DNA of 64,000 bases from Staphylococcus sp. NAM3COL9 (GCF_001431205.1 NZ_LGPC01000011.1:248001-312000), one strand, 5' to 3'; positions 38,094-49,027 are shown, counted from the stretch's first letter. A program made the numbers and translations. The notes: generated by a model not told the origin, from the sequence alone.

Positions 38094-39185
38094 CTAAGCT
38101 ATATAAGTATCGAAATCGCTTAATGCTTTAGCGCCTTTCTTGCGGTCTTCTGGGTTTTTAAAACTAATACGTAATGCACCATAAATATCTTCGCGTACTT
38201 CTAAAATTCTTAGGTTGCTTATAGAAATATTATGTAAACTTAAGATATTTGTAACTTTGCTTATCATACCCGATTTATCCGGAATGTCCACATACAAATC
38301 ATACTCAATAGATAGCGCACCTTGTGATTTAAGGGGGAGTTCATCACGATATATTTTAGCATCGTTATAAAAATCATATAAGCCATCAGGGCTATCATCC
38401 TCAATGAGAGAAATAACATCTTCCATTTGAGTTTTCCAGTCATTTAAAAGGGTTAAAATCGTATTTTTATTTTCAATCGTAATGTCTCGCCACATAACAG
38501 GGCTACCACTCGCAATTCTTGTGATATCTCTAAAGCCACCAGCTGCAAGTGTTTTTATAAGCGTAGATTCATCAGCATGTTTGGCATTTAAATGCACTAA
38601 GCTCGAAGCGATGATGTGTGGGACATGACTTACAACACCTGTCACGAAATCATGTTCTTTTGGAGTTATAGAAATAAACTTCGCATCTGTAGTTTTCAGT
38701 AAACTTTGAATTTCTTCAAAAGCCGCGTCATTAGCTGATTCATCATGAACGAGTATATAAAATGCATTTTCAAATAAATGTTTTTTAGCATTTAACACAC
38801 CTGACTTATGACTACCTACCATAGGGTGCCCACCAACCAGATGGATATCGTAAGATAAAAGATGTTGTTCATATTGTTGGATGGTTGACTTTGTACTGCC
38901 AGTATCTGTAATAATCACATTCTTTTTCATATGATATTTTGGTAACTCTTGTACGTATTTTATCGTTTGTTGTACGGGTGTTGCGTAAATGATGATATCT
39001 GCACTTTCAACGCTCGATTCATAATCTGTCGATTGAAAATCAATAATACCAATAGATAAAGCTTTATCTAATTGAGAGGTATCTGCATCATAAGCTGTGA
39101 TTTCTATATCATCATGATAATATCTTAAATTACTCGCTAGACTTCCGCCAATAAGACCTAAGCCAACGAAAAGTATTTGTTTCAT
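38094..39185 (-). CDS. tyrA: Prephenate dehydrogenase
   Basis: NAD-dependent conversion of prephenate to 4-hydroxyphenylpyruvate for tyrosine. 363 residues, the same as S. aureus. N-terminal Rossmann motif G-L-G-L-I-G-G-S-L, the catalytic region [14 protein letters not shown] and [11 protein letters not shown]-terminal ACT domain (about 290-363) is probably for tyrosine feedback. I placed the start 18 codons inside a longer frame because AGAGGTGA precedes this ATG. It lies close to the trp operon on the opposite strand. Confidence 0.95.
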   Translation of the reverse strand: MKQILFVGLGLIGGSLASNLRYYHDDIEITAYDADTSQLDKALSIGIIDFQSTDYESSVESADIIIYATPVQQTIKYVQELPKYHMKKNVIITDTGSTKSTIQQYEQHLLSYDIHLVGGHPMVGSHKSGVLNAKKHLFENAFYILVHDESANDAAFEEIQSLLKTTDAKFISITPKEHDFVTGVVSHVPHIIASSLVHLNAKHADESTLIKTLAAGGFRDITRIASGSPVMWRDITIENKNTILTLLNDWKTQMEDVISLIEDDSPDGLYDFYNDAKIYRDELPLKSQGALSIEYDLYVDIPDKSGMISKVTNILSLHNISISNLRILEVREDIYGALRISFKNPEDRKKGAKALSDFDTYIA

Positions 39186-39421
39186 TATGCGAATCACCTC
39201 TATCAAAAATTTCAGAATAGTAACATTGTAAAGCAGCAAATGTTATTTCGCAATATGCATAAACTCTGAAAATAAAGATTTAACTTACAAAGCAAACTCT
39301 AATTTAATGAATTGAGATATACTTTGTATGATGAAATGATATGAGATAATTCAATAAGGCTTTATATATGAAAGAAGAAAATCGAAGTGAAAATGATTTA
39401 AATTATATAGGAGTGATGAAA

Positions 39422-40354
39422 TTGAATATACAAAACATTTTGATTGCTGGTCAATATGAATCTGCTTTTCAGCAATATTTACTGGATTTAGAAAAGTATC
39501 ATTTGCATTTTCAATCAATTGATATGATTTCAAAAGAGGATATGGAATGGGCAGATGCTTATGTAGGCTTTGCTCCTAGTAAAGCATTTCATCCTTCTAA
39601 GGTAAGGTGGGTTCATGCATTTAATGCCGGTGTAAATAATTTTCTAGCAATAGGTGGTTGGGAAAAATCAAATACAATGTTAACTAGAACTGTCAGTGAC
39701 TTTGGTGAAAAGATGAGTGAATATTGTTTGAGTTATATATTAAAAGACTTGCAACATCACATATTACTTCAGTCACAACAAAAAGATAGACTCTGGATCC
39801 CCAAAATACCAGCTGCCTTGAAAAATCAAACGATATCGATATTCGGTACTGGTGAAATTGGAAGAGTAATAGCAAAAGTTTTATCGTCATTTGGTACAAC
39901 TGTGTATGGTGTTTCAAATAGTGGCGAAAATAAACAATACTTTAAGCAAGTAAATACATTAGAATCATCGAAAACATTAATTGAACAATCGGATTATATT
40001 ATTAGTACTTTACCGTTAACACAACAAACTAAAAAACTATTTAACGAACAAATCTTTAGATATTTAAATCACACTTATTTTATAAATGTTGGTAGGGGAC
40101 AGGTTGTTGATACAAACCATCTTATAAATGCACTAGATTCTGGAAAAGTCAGACATGCAGTATTAGATGTCTTTGAGTCAGAACCATTACCAAAATCATC
40201 AGAGTTATGGCACAGGGGGGATGTTACGATAACACCACATATTTCAGCATTAACAGATTTAGATGATGCTATTTCATGCTTCTGTAACACATTAGAGAAT
40301 ATAGAAAGAGATGAAACGTTATCAAATCAAGTAGACTTCAGTAAAGGCTATTAA
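39422..40354 (+). CDS. D-isomer 2-hydroxyacid dehydrogenase family protein
   Basis: NAD(P)-dependent reductase of a 2-oxoacid; substrate unknown. 310 residues from TTG, chosen because AGGAGTG lies seven bases before it; an ATG six bases earlier is too close. The Rossmann motif is F-G-T-G-E-I-G-R (about 142). The catalytic Arg-containing block is N-V-G-R-G-Q-V-V-D, followed by D-V-F-E-S-E-P-L-P and the catalytic-type His in T-P-H-I-S-A-L. It is divergent from tyrA. Confidence 0.85.
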   Translation: MNIQNILIAGQYESAFQQYLLDLEKYHLHFQSIDMISKEDMEWADAYVGFAPSKAFHPSKVRWVHAFNAGVNNFLAIGGWEKSNTMLTRTVSDFGEKMSEYCLSYILKDLQHHILLQSQQKDRLWIPKIPAALKNQTISIFGTGEIGRVIAKVLSSFGTTVYGVSNSGENKQYFKQVNTLESSKTLIEQSDYIISTLPLTQQTKKLFNEQIFRYLNHTYFINVGRGQVVDTNHLINALDSGKVRHAVLDVFESEPLPKSSELWHRGDVTITPHISALTDLDDAISCFCNTLENIERDETLSNQVDFSKGY

Positions 40355-40731
40355 ACTGTAATAAAAAATATAAGTTATTTGTGTTTTTAATGTACAAAGT
40401 ATGATTTTTTTAGTGTCTCTTGATCGCAATAAAGTTTCATATCCTGTACAACAAAGTCATACCAAGTTTATAAATTTTTATATGCAGCCATTATTTGAAC
40501 AAACATAGACCTTATTTTCTCCACTCCCTATAAATACGAATAATACTTTGAATGTAAGGTATGGCGATAATAGGGATGAACTAAATTGAGATTAGTTACC
40601 TTTGGCATGAATATCGTGTTTTATTTATCCATTTAATTTTCCTACTATCAAACAGAAATTTCTATTCGGAATTTTACCAATTTTAGAAAATAACAGTTAA
40701 ACTAAAGATATACATATAAGGAGGGGATAGT
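40355..40731. other. Spacer upstream of the M42 peptidase gene
   Basis: About 375 AT-rich bases. I see no gene, no strong hairpin and no copy of the local repeats. Confidence 0.55.
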
Positions 40732-41769
40732 ATCACAGAATCCATTTTTTCGACAATTCAAGCATTAACGAATATTAATAGTCCTTCGGGGCATGCAGAA
40801 AAGGCAGTTAAATACGTTGAAGATGAAGTTGAAAAGTTAGGTTATGCGACTCATATTACTAACAAAGGTGCGTTGATTATTACTGTAGAAGGTGAGAATA
40901 ATCAAGACCATAAATGTATTACAGCCCATGTGGATACATTAGGTGCAATGGTGAAAGAAATTAAAGATGATGGTCGCTTAGCATTAGATTTAATTGGTGG
41001 CTTTAGTTATAACGCAATAGAAGGGGAATATTGCGAAATTGAAACTTCTGCAGGACAAACTTACACAGGTACAATATGTCTACATGAAACAAGTGTACAT
41101 GTATATCGTAATAATGATAATGTGCCTAGAAACCTAGAACATATGGAAGTAAGATTAGATGAAAAGGTAAATATAAAAGAAGATACAGAACAATTAGGTA
41201 TCGAGGTAGGAGATTTTATAAGTTTTGATCCTAGAACACAAGTCACATCTTCTGGTTTTATAAAATCACGCCATTTAGATGACAAAGCAAGTGTTGCAAT
41301 GATCATAGAGTTTTTAAAAACAGTTAAAAAAGAAAATCTCAAATTGCCACATACGATACAATTTTATATTTCAAATAATGAAGAAATAGGCTATGGTGCT
41401 AATGCTTCAATTTCATCAAATATTGTTGAATTTATCGCGTTCGATATGGGCGCTTTAGGTGATGGTCAAGCTTCAGATGAATATACGGTTTCTATCTGTG
41501 CTAAAGATGCGTCAGGTCCATATCATAAGGGATTACGTGAACAACTCGTAAATCTATGTAATACAAATAAAATTCCATACAAAGTTGATATTTATCCATA
41601 TTATAGTTCTGACGCTTCAGCTGCATTAAAAGCAGGCGCAGATATAAAACATGGCTTATTCGGTGCAGGTATCGAATCATCACATGCACTAGAACGTACG
41701 CATATTGATTCATTAAAAGCAACACAAGCATTGTTACATGCTTATTGTTTAGCACCGATTCAATCATAA
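40732..41769 (+). CDS. M42 family glutamyl/deblocking aminopeptidase, apparent ATC start
   Basis: Metal-dependent cytoplasmic aminopeptidase of the M42 clan. From an ATC at 40732 the protein has 345 residues, the normal family length, beginning with T-E-S-I-F-S-T-I-Q-A-L-T-N-I-N-S-P-S-G. AGGAGGGG sits five bases before this ATC. The first canonical in-frame start is TTG at 40873, which would remove 47 conserved residues and has no ribosome binding site. Metal ligands appear intact: T-A-H-V-D-T, R-H-L-D-D-K-A-S, N-N-E-E-I-G-Y-G, F-D-M-G and E-S-S-H-A-L-E-R-T. The odd start is either genuine ATC initiation or a recent ATG mutation. Confidence 0.85.
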   Translation: MTESIFSTIQALTNINSPSGHAEKAVKYVEDEVEKLGYATHITNKGALIITVEGENNQDHKCITAHVDTLGAMVKEIKDDGRLALDLIGGFSYNAIEGEYCEIETSAGQTYTGTICLHETSVHVYRNNDNVPRNLEHMEVRLDEKVNIKEDTEQLGIEVGDFISFDPRTQVTSSGFIKSRHLDDKASVAMIIEFLKTVKKENLKLPHTIQFYISNNEEIGYGANASISSNIVEFIAFDMGALGDGQASDEYTVSICAKDASGPYHKGLREQLVNLCNTNKIPYKVDIYPYYSSDASAALKAGADIKHGLFGAGIESSHALERTHIDSLKATQALLHAYCLAPIQS

Positions 41770-41800
41770 ATATATTGAAACCTAGTTTATCTACTTGATT

Positions 41801-41830
41801 TTGTAATGCTATTATATACAATGTTATAAT
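41801..41830 (+). promoter_or_regulatory. Promoter of the small membrane protein gene
   Basis: -35 TTGTAA (41801-41806), 18-base spacer, -10 TATAAT (41825-41830). A hairpin AAACCCT/AGGGTTT (41864-41895) lies in the leader and may instead be a weak terminator. Confidence 0.5.
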
Positions 41831-41965
41831 AGCAATAATAAAGATATCTGCATTTTATGTACCAAACCCTTAGCTATTAGTGGTAGCGAGGGTTTCTTTG
41901 GTGTGGTTATTGTTGCCAAAATAATCTTAAATGTTATCTTTATTTTTAAGAAAGGGAGATATCTA

Positions 41966-42175
41966 ATGAGAAAAACACTAGGCTTAAACCTTTTGATTTT
42001 AATATTATTAATCATTTTTACTTTAGGTTTTTTCACTAACATTTTTGGCAGTCTGACGATATATGGCATTGTTATTGTGCCGATTTTAATGCTAGCAATT
42101 GGGGGTTATGTGTTTATAATCAACTTCAAAAAGTATAACCAAAATGATTTCAATAATAATCATCGCTTAAAGTAA
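41966..42175 (+). CDS. Small two-helix membrane protein, unknown function
   Basis: 69 residues, starting MRKTLGLNLLILILL. Two hydrophobic segments (about 6-30 and 34-54) and a short hydrophilic N/K/H-rich tail. The chosen ATG has AAAGGGAG upstream; the frame is open 63 bases further back but without a ribosome binding site. It lies between the M42 gene and the trp leader. I do not recognise a family. Confidence 0.65.
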   Translation: MRKTLGLNLLILILLIIFTLGFFTNIFGSLTIYGIVIVPILMLAIGGYVFIINFKKYNQNDFNNNHRLK

Positions 42176-42201
42176 AATAGTGATTAATATAAATTCAAAT
42201 G

Positions 42202-42230
42202 TTGACAAATTGAAAATATCCTTGTAGCAT
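42202..42230 (+). promoter_or_regulatory. trp operon promoter
   Basis: Consensus -35 TTGACA (42202-42207), 17-base spacer, -10 TAGCAT (42225-42230), directly before the first T-box. Confidence 0.7.
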
Positions 42231-42237
42231 ACTAGGT

Positions 42238-42462
42238 AATTACTTTTCGCAACTTAGGTTGCCGTTTGGAAGATAACGTAGCATATATGACATGTAGCAC
42301 GAAGAAAGCTAATGGTTGATGGAAATTAGCACTGCATATAATGTGAATTGGGCTTTTAGATGTAATTAAAATTTATAATATATAAAGTGAACAAATAATT
42401 TGTTAACTAAGGTGGCACCACGGTAACGCGTCCTTACAGATATGCGTTAGTGTGGTGTTTTT
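42238..42462 (+). promoter_or_regulatory. Tryptophan T-box riboswitch 1
   Basis: Reads uncharged tRNA-Trp and prevents termination. The conserved T-box AAGGTGGCACCACGG is at 42409-42423. The terminator stem CACCACGGTAACGC/GCGTTAGTGTGGTG is followed by TTTTT. The stem I specifier is TGG at 42349-42351. The TGGC bulge would pair with the GCCA end of tRNA-Trp. Confidence 0.9.
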
Positions 42463-42499
42463 ATATACAAAAAATAAGAAAGCAAAATGAAGTAAGTGA

Positions 42500-42686
42500 T
42501 GTAAAGGTAGCAAGCAGAAAGTTAGTGGTTGATGGAAACTAACACCTACATATACTGAAATTGGGTTTTGTTGGATAACAAATGAATAAATCAATGAGAG
42601 AGTAGATCAAAGCAAGCATATATCTACTAATTTAGGTGGTACCGCGCGTCAGCGTCCTTAACATGTTTAAGGATGCTGATTTTTTT
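42500..42686 (+). promoter_or_regulatory. Tryptophan T-box riboswitch 2 (tandem)
   Basis: Second complete T-box, with stem I like that of copy 1 (TTAGTGGTTGATGGAAACTA). The specifier TGG is at 42562-42564 and the T-box AGGTGGTACCGCG at 42634-42646. The terminator TCAGCGTCCTTAA/TTAAGGATGCTGA ends in seven T, 18 bases before trpE. Its bulge reads TGGT, not TGGC. Confidence 0.9.
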
Positions 42687-42703
42687 ATGAGGAGGAAAAT
42701 AAA

Positions 42704-44110
42704 ATGAAAGTGCAATATCAAAGATTAAATGCAGAAGTAACACCAGAAGCGTTAGCAAGATTAAAAGTAAATAAAATCGTATTAGAGAGTTCAGAACAAT
42801 CGAAATTAAAAGGACGTTATTCTATAGTGATTTTCGATACGTATGGTTCAATCACGTTGGATAATGAAACAATGACTGTATGTACACCAGAAGAAAACAA
42901 AGTAGAACATGATCAACCTTATAAAAAAATGAAAGACTTAATTGATCAATATAAAGCAGAAATTGAAGACGAAGCATTAGCATTATTACCTTTTGTTTCT
43001 GGTTTTGTAGGATCATGTAGTTTTGATTTAGTAAGACATGAATTCCCAGTACTAAAACAAATCAATCTTGAAGATCATCCACAACATGATGCTAAGTTTC
43101 ACATGGTTGAAGATGCATATATATTTGATCATTACAAAGAGCATTTATATGTTATTGCAACAAACTTATTTTCAAAAGAAAATGACGAACAATTAAAAGC
43201 ACGTGTGGCTAAACGTGTAGAAGAATTAAAACAAATTACTATTTATCCATCTGAGCTTGAACATACAGCTACAGAAAAAGAGATCAAATCAAATATAGCA
43301 CCAGAACATTTTATTAATACAATTAGTAAAATGAAGTCACTTATTCAACAAGGAGATATGTTCCAAGTTGTACCATCTATCGTTTATAGTTACGAACATC
43401 ATTTTGGTCAACAATTACAAGCCATGTCTTATCAACTTTACCAAAATTTAAAACGTCAAAATCCAAGTCCATATATGTATTACTTGAATATGGATCAGCC
43501 GATTGTCGTTGGTAGTTCACCGGAAAGTTTTGTGAAAGTAAAAGGGCAAACCGTAGTGACTAATCCGATAGCCGGAACGATAAAACGAGGCGTTACTGAA
43601 GAAGAGGACCAAGCAAATGAAGCAAGTTTAAAAAACGATGAAAAAGAATTAAGTGAACATAGTATGCTCGTTGATTTAGGTAGAAATGATATTCATCGTG
43701 TAAGTGAAACAGGCACTTCGATAATCGGTAAATTAATGACAATTGAACGTTACGAACATGTGATGCACATCGTCAGTGAAGTTACTGGAAAACTTAATGA
43801 TAATTATTCGCCGATGACAGTGATTGCAAGTTTATTACCCACAGGTACTGTATCAGGTGCACCAAAACTGAGAGCAATTCAACGTATTTATGAAGTACAA
43901 CCACAAAAACGTGGCGTTTACAGTGGCGGTATTGGCTATATTAATTGTAATCACGATTTAGATTTCGCATTAGCGATCCGTACAATGATGATTGATGATA
44001 CGCACATTAATGTAGAAGCAGGGTGTGGTGTGGTTTATGATTCAATTCCAGAAAAGGAACTTGAAGAGACAAAATTAAAAGCTAAAAGCTTATTGGAGGT
44101 TTCACCATGA
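42704..44110 (+). CDS. trpE: Anthranilate synthase component I
   Basis: Chorismate plus ammonia to anthranilate, the first step of tryptophan synthesis. 468 residues. The L-E-S-S motif at 27-30 marks the tryptophan feedback site. Catalytic blocks are P-I-A-G-T-I-K-R-G, L-V-D-L-G-R-N-D and P-T-G-T-V-S-G-A-P-K. First gene of trpEGDCFBA, read behind two T-boxes. Ribosome binding site GAGGAGG. It overlaps trpG by four bases. Confidence 0.98.
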   Translation: MKVQYQRLNAEVTPEALARLKVNKIVLESSEQSKLKGRYSIVIFDTYGSITLDNETMTVCTPEENKVEHDQPYKKMKDLIDQYKAEIEDEALALLPFVSGFVGSCSFDLVRHEFPVLKQINLEDHPQHDAKFHMVEDAYIFDHYKEHLYVIATNLFSKENDEQLKARVAKRVEELKQITIYPSELEHTATEKEIKSNIAPEHFINTISKMKSLIQQGDMFQVVPSIVYSYEHHFGQQLQAMSYQLYQNLKRQNPSPYMYYLNMDQPIVVGSSPESFVKVKGQTVVTNPIAGTIKRGVTEEEDQANEASLKNDEKELSEHSMLVDLGRNDIHRVSETGTSIIGKLMTIERYEHVMHIVSEVTGKLNDNYSPMTVIASLLPTGTVSGAPKLRAIQRIYEVQPQKRGVYSGGIGYINCNHDLDFALAIRTMMIDDTHINVEAGCGVVYDSIPEKELEETKLKAKSLLEVSP

Positions 44111-44703
44111 TACTTATAGTTGATAATTATGATTCATTTACTTATAACTTAGTAGATATGATTGCACAGAAAGAAGAAGTGATGATTAAATATCCGGATG
44201 ACCCATCTATATATAATCTGAATATTGATGGTGTAATTATTTCACCTGGTCCAGGTCATCCATTAGATACAGATGATTTAATGCAAATCATTGATCATTA
44301 TAAAAATAAACCAATTTTAGGCGTTTGCCTAGGGTCACAAGCATTAACTTGTTATCATGGTGGCGATGTCATCCAATGTGATTATATAAAACATGGTAAA
44401 AAAGACCAAATGCGTATCACAAAAGAAACTTTGTTATATACTGATATTCCAGAATATTCAGAAATTATGAGGTATCATTCATTGATGAGTAATCCTCAAA
44501 CACTACCTGAAACATTGACAATAACGGCACAAACAGAAGATTGTATACAGTCATTTGAACATACACAATTTTTACATTATGGTATTCAATATCATCCAGA
44601 GTCATTTGCTACGGAACATGGTAAGCAAATCATTAATAACTTTTTAAACATAATGAAGGAGGTAACAGAAGATGGAGCTACAAACACAATTAAAACAATA
44701 TAA
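44107..44703 (+). CDS. trpG: Anthranilate synthase component II (glutamine amidotransferase)
   Basis: Supplies ammonia from glutamine to TrpE. 198 residues, class I amidotransferase. N-terminal D-N-Y-D-S-F-T-Y-N-L, oxyanion I-S-P-G-P-G-H-P, nucleophile in G-V-C-L-G-S-Q-A and the His-Glu pair in Q-Y-H-P-E-S. The start overlaps the trpE stop (ATGA) and the end overlaps trpD by 32 bases, so expression is tightly coupled. Confidence 0.97.
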   Translation: MILIVDNYDSFTYNLVDMIAQKEEVMIKYPDDPSIYNLNIDGVIISPGPGHPLDTDDLMQIIDHYKNKPILGVCLGSQALTCYHGGDVIQCDYIKHGKKDQMRITKETLLYTDIPEYSEIMRYHSLMSNPQTLPETLTITAQTEDCIQSFEHTQFLHYGIQYHPESFATEHGKQIINNFLNIMKEVTEDGATNTIKTI

Positions 44704-45688
44704 ACCACTCAACCAAGCACAAATGAATGAATTTATAGAATTACTTATTTCTAAAAATTTAGATGACAGCGTAAAAATAGAGTTACTCGAAAAGTTTTCT
44801 GAAAAAGAAACAACGCAAGAGGAGTTAACCTACATTTCAAATAGCTTAATTCATTCTATGTATTATGAACAACCATACTATCCTAATGGTATGTGTGTTT
44901 GTGGCACAGGTGGAGATAAATCAAATAGTTTTAATATATCTACAACCGTATCTTTTGTTATTGCTAGTGCAAGTGTACCCGTAATTAAGCATGGTAATAA
45001 GAGTGTCACTTCATCATCAGGGAGCACGGATTTGTTAAATGCAATGGATATTAAGACAAGCACTGTTGAAGAAACACCCAAACAATTAGACAACAATGGA
45101 TTGGTCTTTTTAAATGCTACTGAAACATATCCTATAATGAAAAACATTCAACCTATCAGAAAAGCTATCAGCAACCCAACAATATTTAATATTACTGGCC
45201 CAATCATTAATCCTTTTAAATTGGATTATCAAGTAATGGGCGTTTACGAAACATCAAAATTAGAAAAAATTGCACAAACGTTAGCAGACTTAGGACGCAA
45301 AAAAGCAATCGTTGTATATGGTGCAAATGGTATGGATGAAGCTACATTATCTGGTGACAATATTATTTATGAAGTAACAGCAAATGAAGAAATTAAACAA
45401 TATACGCTAAATGCAACAGATGTTGGCTTAGATTATGCGTCAAACGAAGCACTAGTTGGAGGCACGCCACAAGATAACTTAGAAATTACGAAGCATATAT
45501 TAAATGGAACAAATCGTAGTGCTAAGAGAGATGTTGTTATCTTGAATGCAGGCATCGCACTTTACGTAGCAGAAAAAGCTGAAACAATAGAAGATGGTGT
45601 GAAAACAGCACAAGAACTAATAGAAAGTGGTAAAGCTTTAGAGCAATATAATAAAATGGGAGGCAAAACGTATGACTATATTGGATGA
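44672..45688 (+). CDS. trpD: Anthranilate phosphoribosyltransferase
   Basis: Adds phosphoribose from PRPP to anthranilate. 338 residues. PRPP-binding motif [14 protein letters not shown] (about 72), then K-H-G-N-K-S-V-T-S and [10 protein letters not shown]. Ribosome binding site AAGGAGG lies inside trpG. It overlaps trpC by 17 bases. Confidence 0.97.
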   Translation: MELQTQLKQYKPLNQAQMNEFIELLISKNLDDSVKIELLEKFSEKETTQEELTYISNSLIHSMYYEQPYYPNGMCVCGTGGDKSNSFNISTTVSFVIASASVPVIKHGNKSVTSSSGSTDLLNAMDIKTSTVEETPKQLDNNGLVFLNATETYPIMKNIQPIRKAISNPTIFNITGPIINPFKLDYQVMGVYETSKLEKIAQTLADLGRKKAIVVYGANGMDEATLSGDNIIYEVTANEEIKQYTLNATDVGLDYASNEALVGGTPQDNLEITKHILNGTNRSAKRDVVILNAGIALYVAEKAETIEDGVKTAQELIESGKALEQYNKMGGKTYDYIG

Positions 45689-46454
45689 GATTGTAACATA
45701 TAAAAGAGGTTTACTAGAACAAGGATATTATGAAGATAAATTATCAACATTAGAAGCAGTGGATATTTCGTATAAAAAAACATTCCAATCACAATTAGAC
45801 GATTCAAATCAACTTGGGGTGATTGCTGAAATTAAATCTAAAAGTCCGACGCTTGATGGGTTGCCAGCAAGAGACTTAGCGCAACAGGTGAAAGATTACG
45901 AAGCACATGGTGCGAATGCAGTTTCTATATTAACTGATGAGCACTATTTTGGTGGTAGCTACGAACGTTTACAAGTATTGACAACAGAAACATCATTACC
46001 AGTATTATGTAAAGATTTTGTGGTAGATCCTATTCAAATTGATGTTGCTAAAAAAGCAGGCGCTTCGATTATATTACTCATCGTTAACGTTTTGACAGAC
46101 ACAGAATTAAGAAAACTATATAAATACGCTATTTCTCAAAATTTAGAAGTGCTTGTAGAAGTTCATGATAAAGAAGAATTGGCACGTGCATATAAACTAG
46201 ACCCGAAAATTATTGGTGTGAATAATAGAGACTTAAAACGTTTCATTACAGATGTTTTGCATACAAATGAGATTTTAGAAGATAAAAAAACGGGTTATTA
46301 CTATATTTCAGAAAGTGGTATCAAAGATGAGCAAGATGTTCAAAATATCGTTAATTCGGGTATAGACGGTTTATTAATCGGTGAATCATTAATGAAATGT
46401 GATGACTTAAGTCAATTTTTACCAGGTCTAAAGTTAGACAAGGTACAACGATGA
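45672..46454 (+). CDS. trpC: Indole-3-glycerol phosphate synthase
   Basis: Closes the indole ring from carboxyphenylaminodeoxyribulose phosphate. 260 residues, TIM barrel. The catalytic E-I-K-S-K-S-P (about 53), [15 protein letters not shown] and S-E-S-G-I motifs are present. The start overlaps the end of trpD and the stop overlaps trpF by four bases. Confidence 0.97.
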   Translation: MTILDEIVTYKRGLLEQGYYEDKLSTLEAVDISYKKTFQSQLDDSNQLGVIAEIKSKSPTLDGLPARDLAQQVKDYEAHGANAVSILTDEHYFGGSYERLQVLTTETSLPVLCKDFVVDPIQIDVAKKAGASIILLIVNVLTDTELRKLYKYAISQNLEVLVEVHDKEELARAYKLDPKIIGVNNRDLKRFITDVLHTNEILEDKKTGYYYISESGIKDEQDVQNIVNSGIDGLLIGESLMKCDDLSQFLPGLKLDKVQR

Positions 46455-47080
46455 AGTTAAAGTTTTGTGGCTTTTGCACATTAGCCGATGTAAACAAAGC
46501 AAAGGACTTAAATATTGATGCAATGGGATTTATTCATTTTCCAAAGAGTAAAAGATATGTGGATATTGCAACCATTAAACAATTGACTGAAGTTATACCT
46601 GATGAAAAAGAAAAAGTAGTCATCGTTGTCGATCCAGATTATGATACGATTACCAATTTGATAGAGCAGACGCAGATTTCAACCATCCAGCTTCATGGTA
46701 ATGAACCGTTAGAAATAGTACATTTTATCAAGAAAACTAATCCAAATATTAAAATTATCAAAGCCTTACCCGCAACAGATCAGCAAACATTAACGACAGC
46801 CATTAATTACTATAAAGATGCTGTTGATATGTTTATTATTGATACACCATCGAAGTCTTATGGTGGCACAGGTATTGTATATGATTGGGAAATTTTAAAA
46901 ACGATTAAAAATGTTAACTATCTAATCGCAGGCGGTATGAACTATGACAATATACAAGCTGTAGCATCTTTAGATTTAGCACATCAAGGCTATGATATCG
47001 CTAGTGGAATAGAAACAAATAATGAAAAAGATATGGAAAAAATGACAGCAATTATTAAACTCGTAAAAGGAGCAAATTAA
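46451..47080 (+). CDS. trpF: Phosphoribosylanthranilate isomerase
   Basis: Amadori isomerisation between TrpD and TrpC. 209 residues. N-terminal K-F-C-G-F-C-T with the catalytic Cys, then [16 protein letters not shown] and the phosphate loop A-G-G-M. The usual K-I-C-G is K-F-C-G here, a conservative change. Two-base gap to trpB. Confidence 0.96.
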   Translation: MKLKFCGFCTLADVNKAKDLNIDAMGFIHFPKSKRYVDIATIKQLTEVIPDEKEKVVIVVDPDYDTITNLIEQTQISTIQLHGNEPLEIVHFIKKTNPNIKIIKALPATDQQTLTTAINYYKDAVDMFIIDTPSKSYGGTGIVYDWEILKTIKNVNYLIAGGMNYDNIQAVASLDLAHQGYDIASGIETNNEKDMEKMTAIIKLVKGAN

Positions 47081-47082
47081 TT

Positions 47083-48297
47083 ATGAATAAAGACATACAA
47101 ACAGAAGCAGATGAATTTGGTTTCTTCGGTACTTACGGTGGTCAATACGTACCAGAAACGTTAATGCCAGCAATCCAAGAATTAAAAAAAGCTTATCAAG
47201 AAGCAAAAGCAGACCCGAAATTTCAAGAAGAATTAGATGGTTACCTAAAAGATTACGTAGGTCGTGAAACGCCATTGACATATGCTAACTCATATACAGA
47301 AGCGCTTGGTGGCGCAAAAATTTATTTAAAACGTGAAGATTTAAATCACACTGGTGCACACAAAATAAACAACGCGTTAGGTCAAGCGCTATTAGCCAAA
47401 AGAATGGGTAAAAATAAACTTGTTGCTGAAACAGGCGCAGGTCAACATGGCGTTGCGAGTGCGACGGTTGCTGCATTATTTGATATGGAACTCGTAGTAT
47501 TTATGGGTGAAGAAGATATTAAAAGACAATCGTTAAACGTATTTAGAATGGAATTGTTAGGTGCGAAAGTTGAATCTGTAACTGAAGGACAAGGTACATT
47601 ATCAGATGCGGTGAATAAAGCATTACAATACTGGGTAAGTCATGTAGATGATACGCATTATTTATTAGGTTCAGCTTTAGGACCAGATCCATTTCCAACT
47701 ATTGTAAGAGATTTCCAAAAAATTATAGGTACAGAAATCAAAGCTCAAATTCAAGAAAAAGAAGGGCGTTTACCAGATGCAATTGTAGCTTGTGTTGGTG
47801 GTGGATCTAATGCCATTGGTACATTCTATCCATTCATTCAAGATGATGTGAAATTATATGGCGTAGAAGCTGCAGGTGAAGGTTATGATACAAATAGACA
47901 TGCACTAGCGATTAATAAAGGTAAAGAAGGCGTATTACACGGTACTAAAATGTATCTCATTCAAGACGAAAATGGTCAAATTCAACAAGCACATTCTATA
48001 TCTGCAGGCTTAGATTATCCTGGTGTTGGACCTGAACATTCTTATTATCACGATATAGGCAGAGTGAAGTTTGCTACTGCAAGTGATAAACAAGCGATGG
48101 ATGCTTTAGTTAGATTTACAAAAGCTGAAGGTATTATTCCAGCTATAGAAAGTGCGCACGCATTAAGCTATGTAGAAACGTTAGCACCAGCGATGGGCAA
48201 AGATGACATTCTTGTTGTTACAGTTTCAGGACGTGGCGATAAAGATATGGAAACAATTAGAAATTATATGAAAGAAGGCGGTGATTCTAATGCGTAA
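47083..48297 (+). CDS. trpB: Tryptophan synthase beta chain
   Basis: PLP enzyme joining indole and serine. 404 residues. N-terminal [13 protein letters not shown], the PLP lysine in H-T-G-A-H-K-I-N-N (about 88-96), the ammonium-like loop [10 protein letters not shown] and the phosphate-binding G-G-G-S-N-A-I-G. Last eight bases overlap trpA. Confidence 0.98.
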   Translation: MNKDIQTEADEFGFFGTYGGQYVPETLMPAIQELKKAYQEAKADPKFQEELDGYLKDYVGRETPLTYANSYTEALGGAKIYLKREDLNHTGAHKINNALGQALLAKRMGKNKLVAETGAGQHGVASATVAALFDMELVVFMGEEDIKRQSLNVFRMELLGAKVESVTEGQGTLSDAVNKALQYWVSHVDDTHYLLGSALGPDPFPTIVRDFQKIIGTEIKAQIQEKEGRLPDAIVACVGGGSNAIGTFYPFIQDDVKLYGVEAAGEGYDTNRHALAINKGKEGVLHGTKMYLIQDENGQIQQAHSISAGLDYPGVGPEHSYYHDIGRVKFATASDKQAMDALVRFTKAEGIIPAIESAHALSYVETLAPAMGKDDILVVTVSGRGDKDMETIRNYMKEGGDSNA

Positions 48298-49027
48298 ACT
48301 ATTTATTCCATATATTATGGGTAATAAATCTTTTATTGAAAATCTTAAGACAGTCAGTGATGCAGGTGCTGATATTGTTGAAGTAGGTGTACCATTTTCA
48401 GACCCAGTGGCTGATGGACCGGTTATTATGGACGCTGGTAGCAAAGCCATAGAAGAGGGCGTCAATATTCAGTATATTTTAGATCAACTTACTGAACATC
48501 GTGACTCAATATCAAGTAAATATGTATTAATGACTTATTATAATATTATTAATTTTTATGGAGAAGATGCATTTTTTAAAGCTTGTGAAAAAGCAGGCGT
48601 CTACGGTTTAATCATTCCTGATTTGCCGCATGAACTTGTTCAACAATTAAAAGAACGTCATCCTGACAGAAAAGTGAATATTATTCCTCTAATAGCTATG
48701 ACAACGTCTGAAGAACGTAGTAATCAAATTGCTAAAGATGCAGAAGGATTTATTTATACAGTAACAATGAATGGGACAACAGGAGAAAATGGTAAGTTCC
48801 ATCCTGAACTTAAAGATAGGATTAAGCATATAAAATCAATTTCTACTGTACCCGTGGTTGCAGGATTTGGTATTCGTACACCAGAGCATGTATCAGATAT
48901 CATAGAAGCTTCAGATGGCGTTGTTATAGGTAGTGAAATTGTTAAACGATTAGGACAAGATACAAAAGCAGACACAGTTAGTTATTTTAACTCTATTAGA
49001 AGTGCACTTGATAAAAAAAGTGAATAA
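48290..49027 (+). CDS. trpA: Tryptophan synthase alpha chain
   Basis: Cleaves indole-glycerol phosphate and channels indole to TrpB. 245 residues. The catalytic Glu and Asp are in [23 protein letters not shown] and G-S-E-I-V are the phosphate loops. The ATG is placed nine bases inside a longer frame because AAGGCGGTGA precedes it and the protein then begins [13 protein letters not shown], like S. aureus TrpA. Last gene of the operon. Confidence 0.96.
   Translation: MRKLFIPYIMGNKSFIENLKTVSDAGADIVEVGVPFSDPVADGPVIMDAGSKAIEEGVNIQYILDQLTEHRDSISSKYVLMTYYNIINFYGEDAFFKACEKAGVYGLIIPDLPHELVQQLKERHPDRKVNIIPLIAMTTSEERSNQIAKDAEGFIYTVTMNGTTGENGKFHPELKDRIKHIKSISTVPVVAGFGIRTPEHVSDIIEASDGVVIGSEIVKRLGQDTKADTVSYFNSIRSALDKKSE

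Noticed and set aside
40674..40690. AATTTTAGAAAAT as a CodY box before the M42 gene
   Set aside because: One base short in the centre of the AATTTTCWGAAAATT motif, so the half-sites are out of register.
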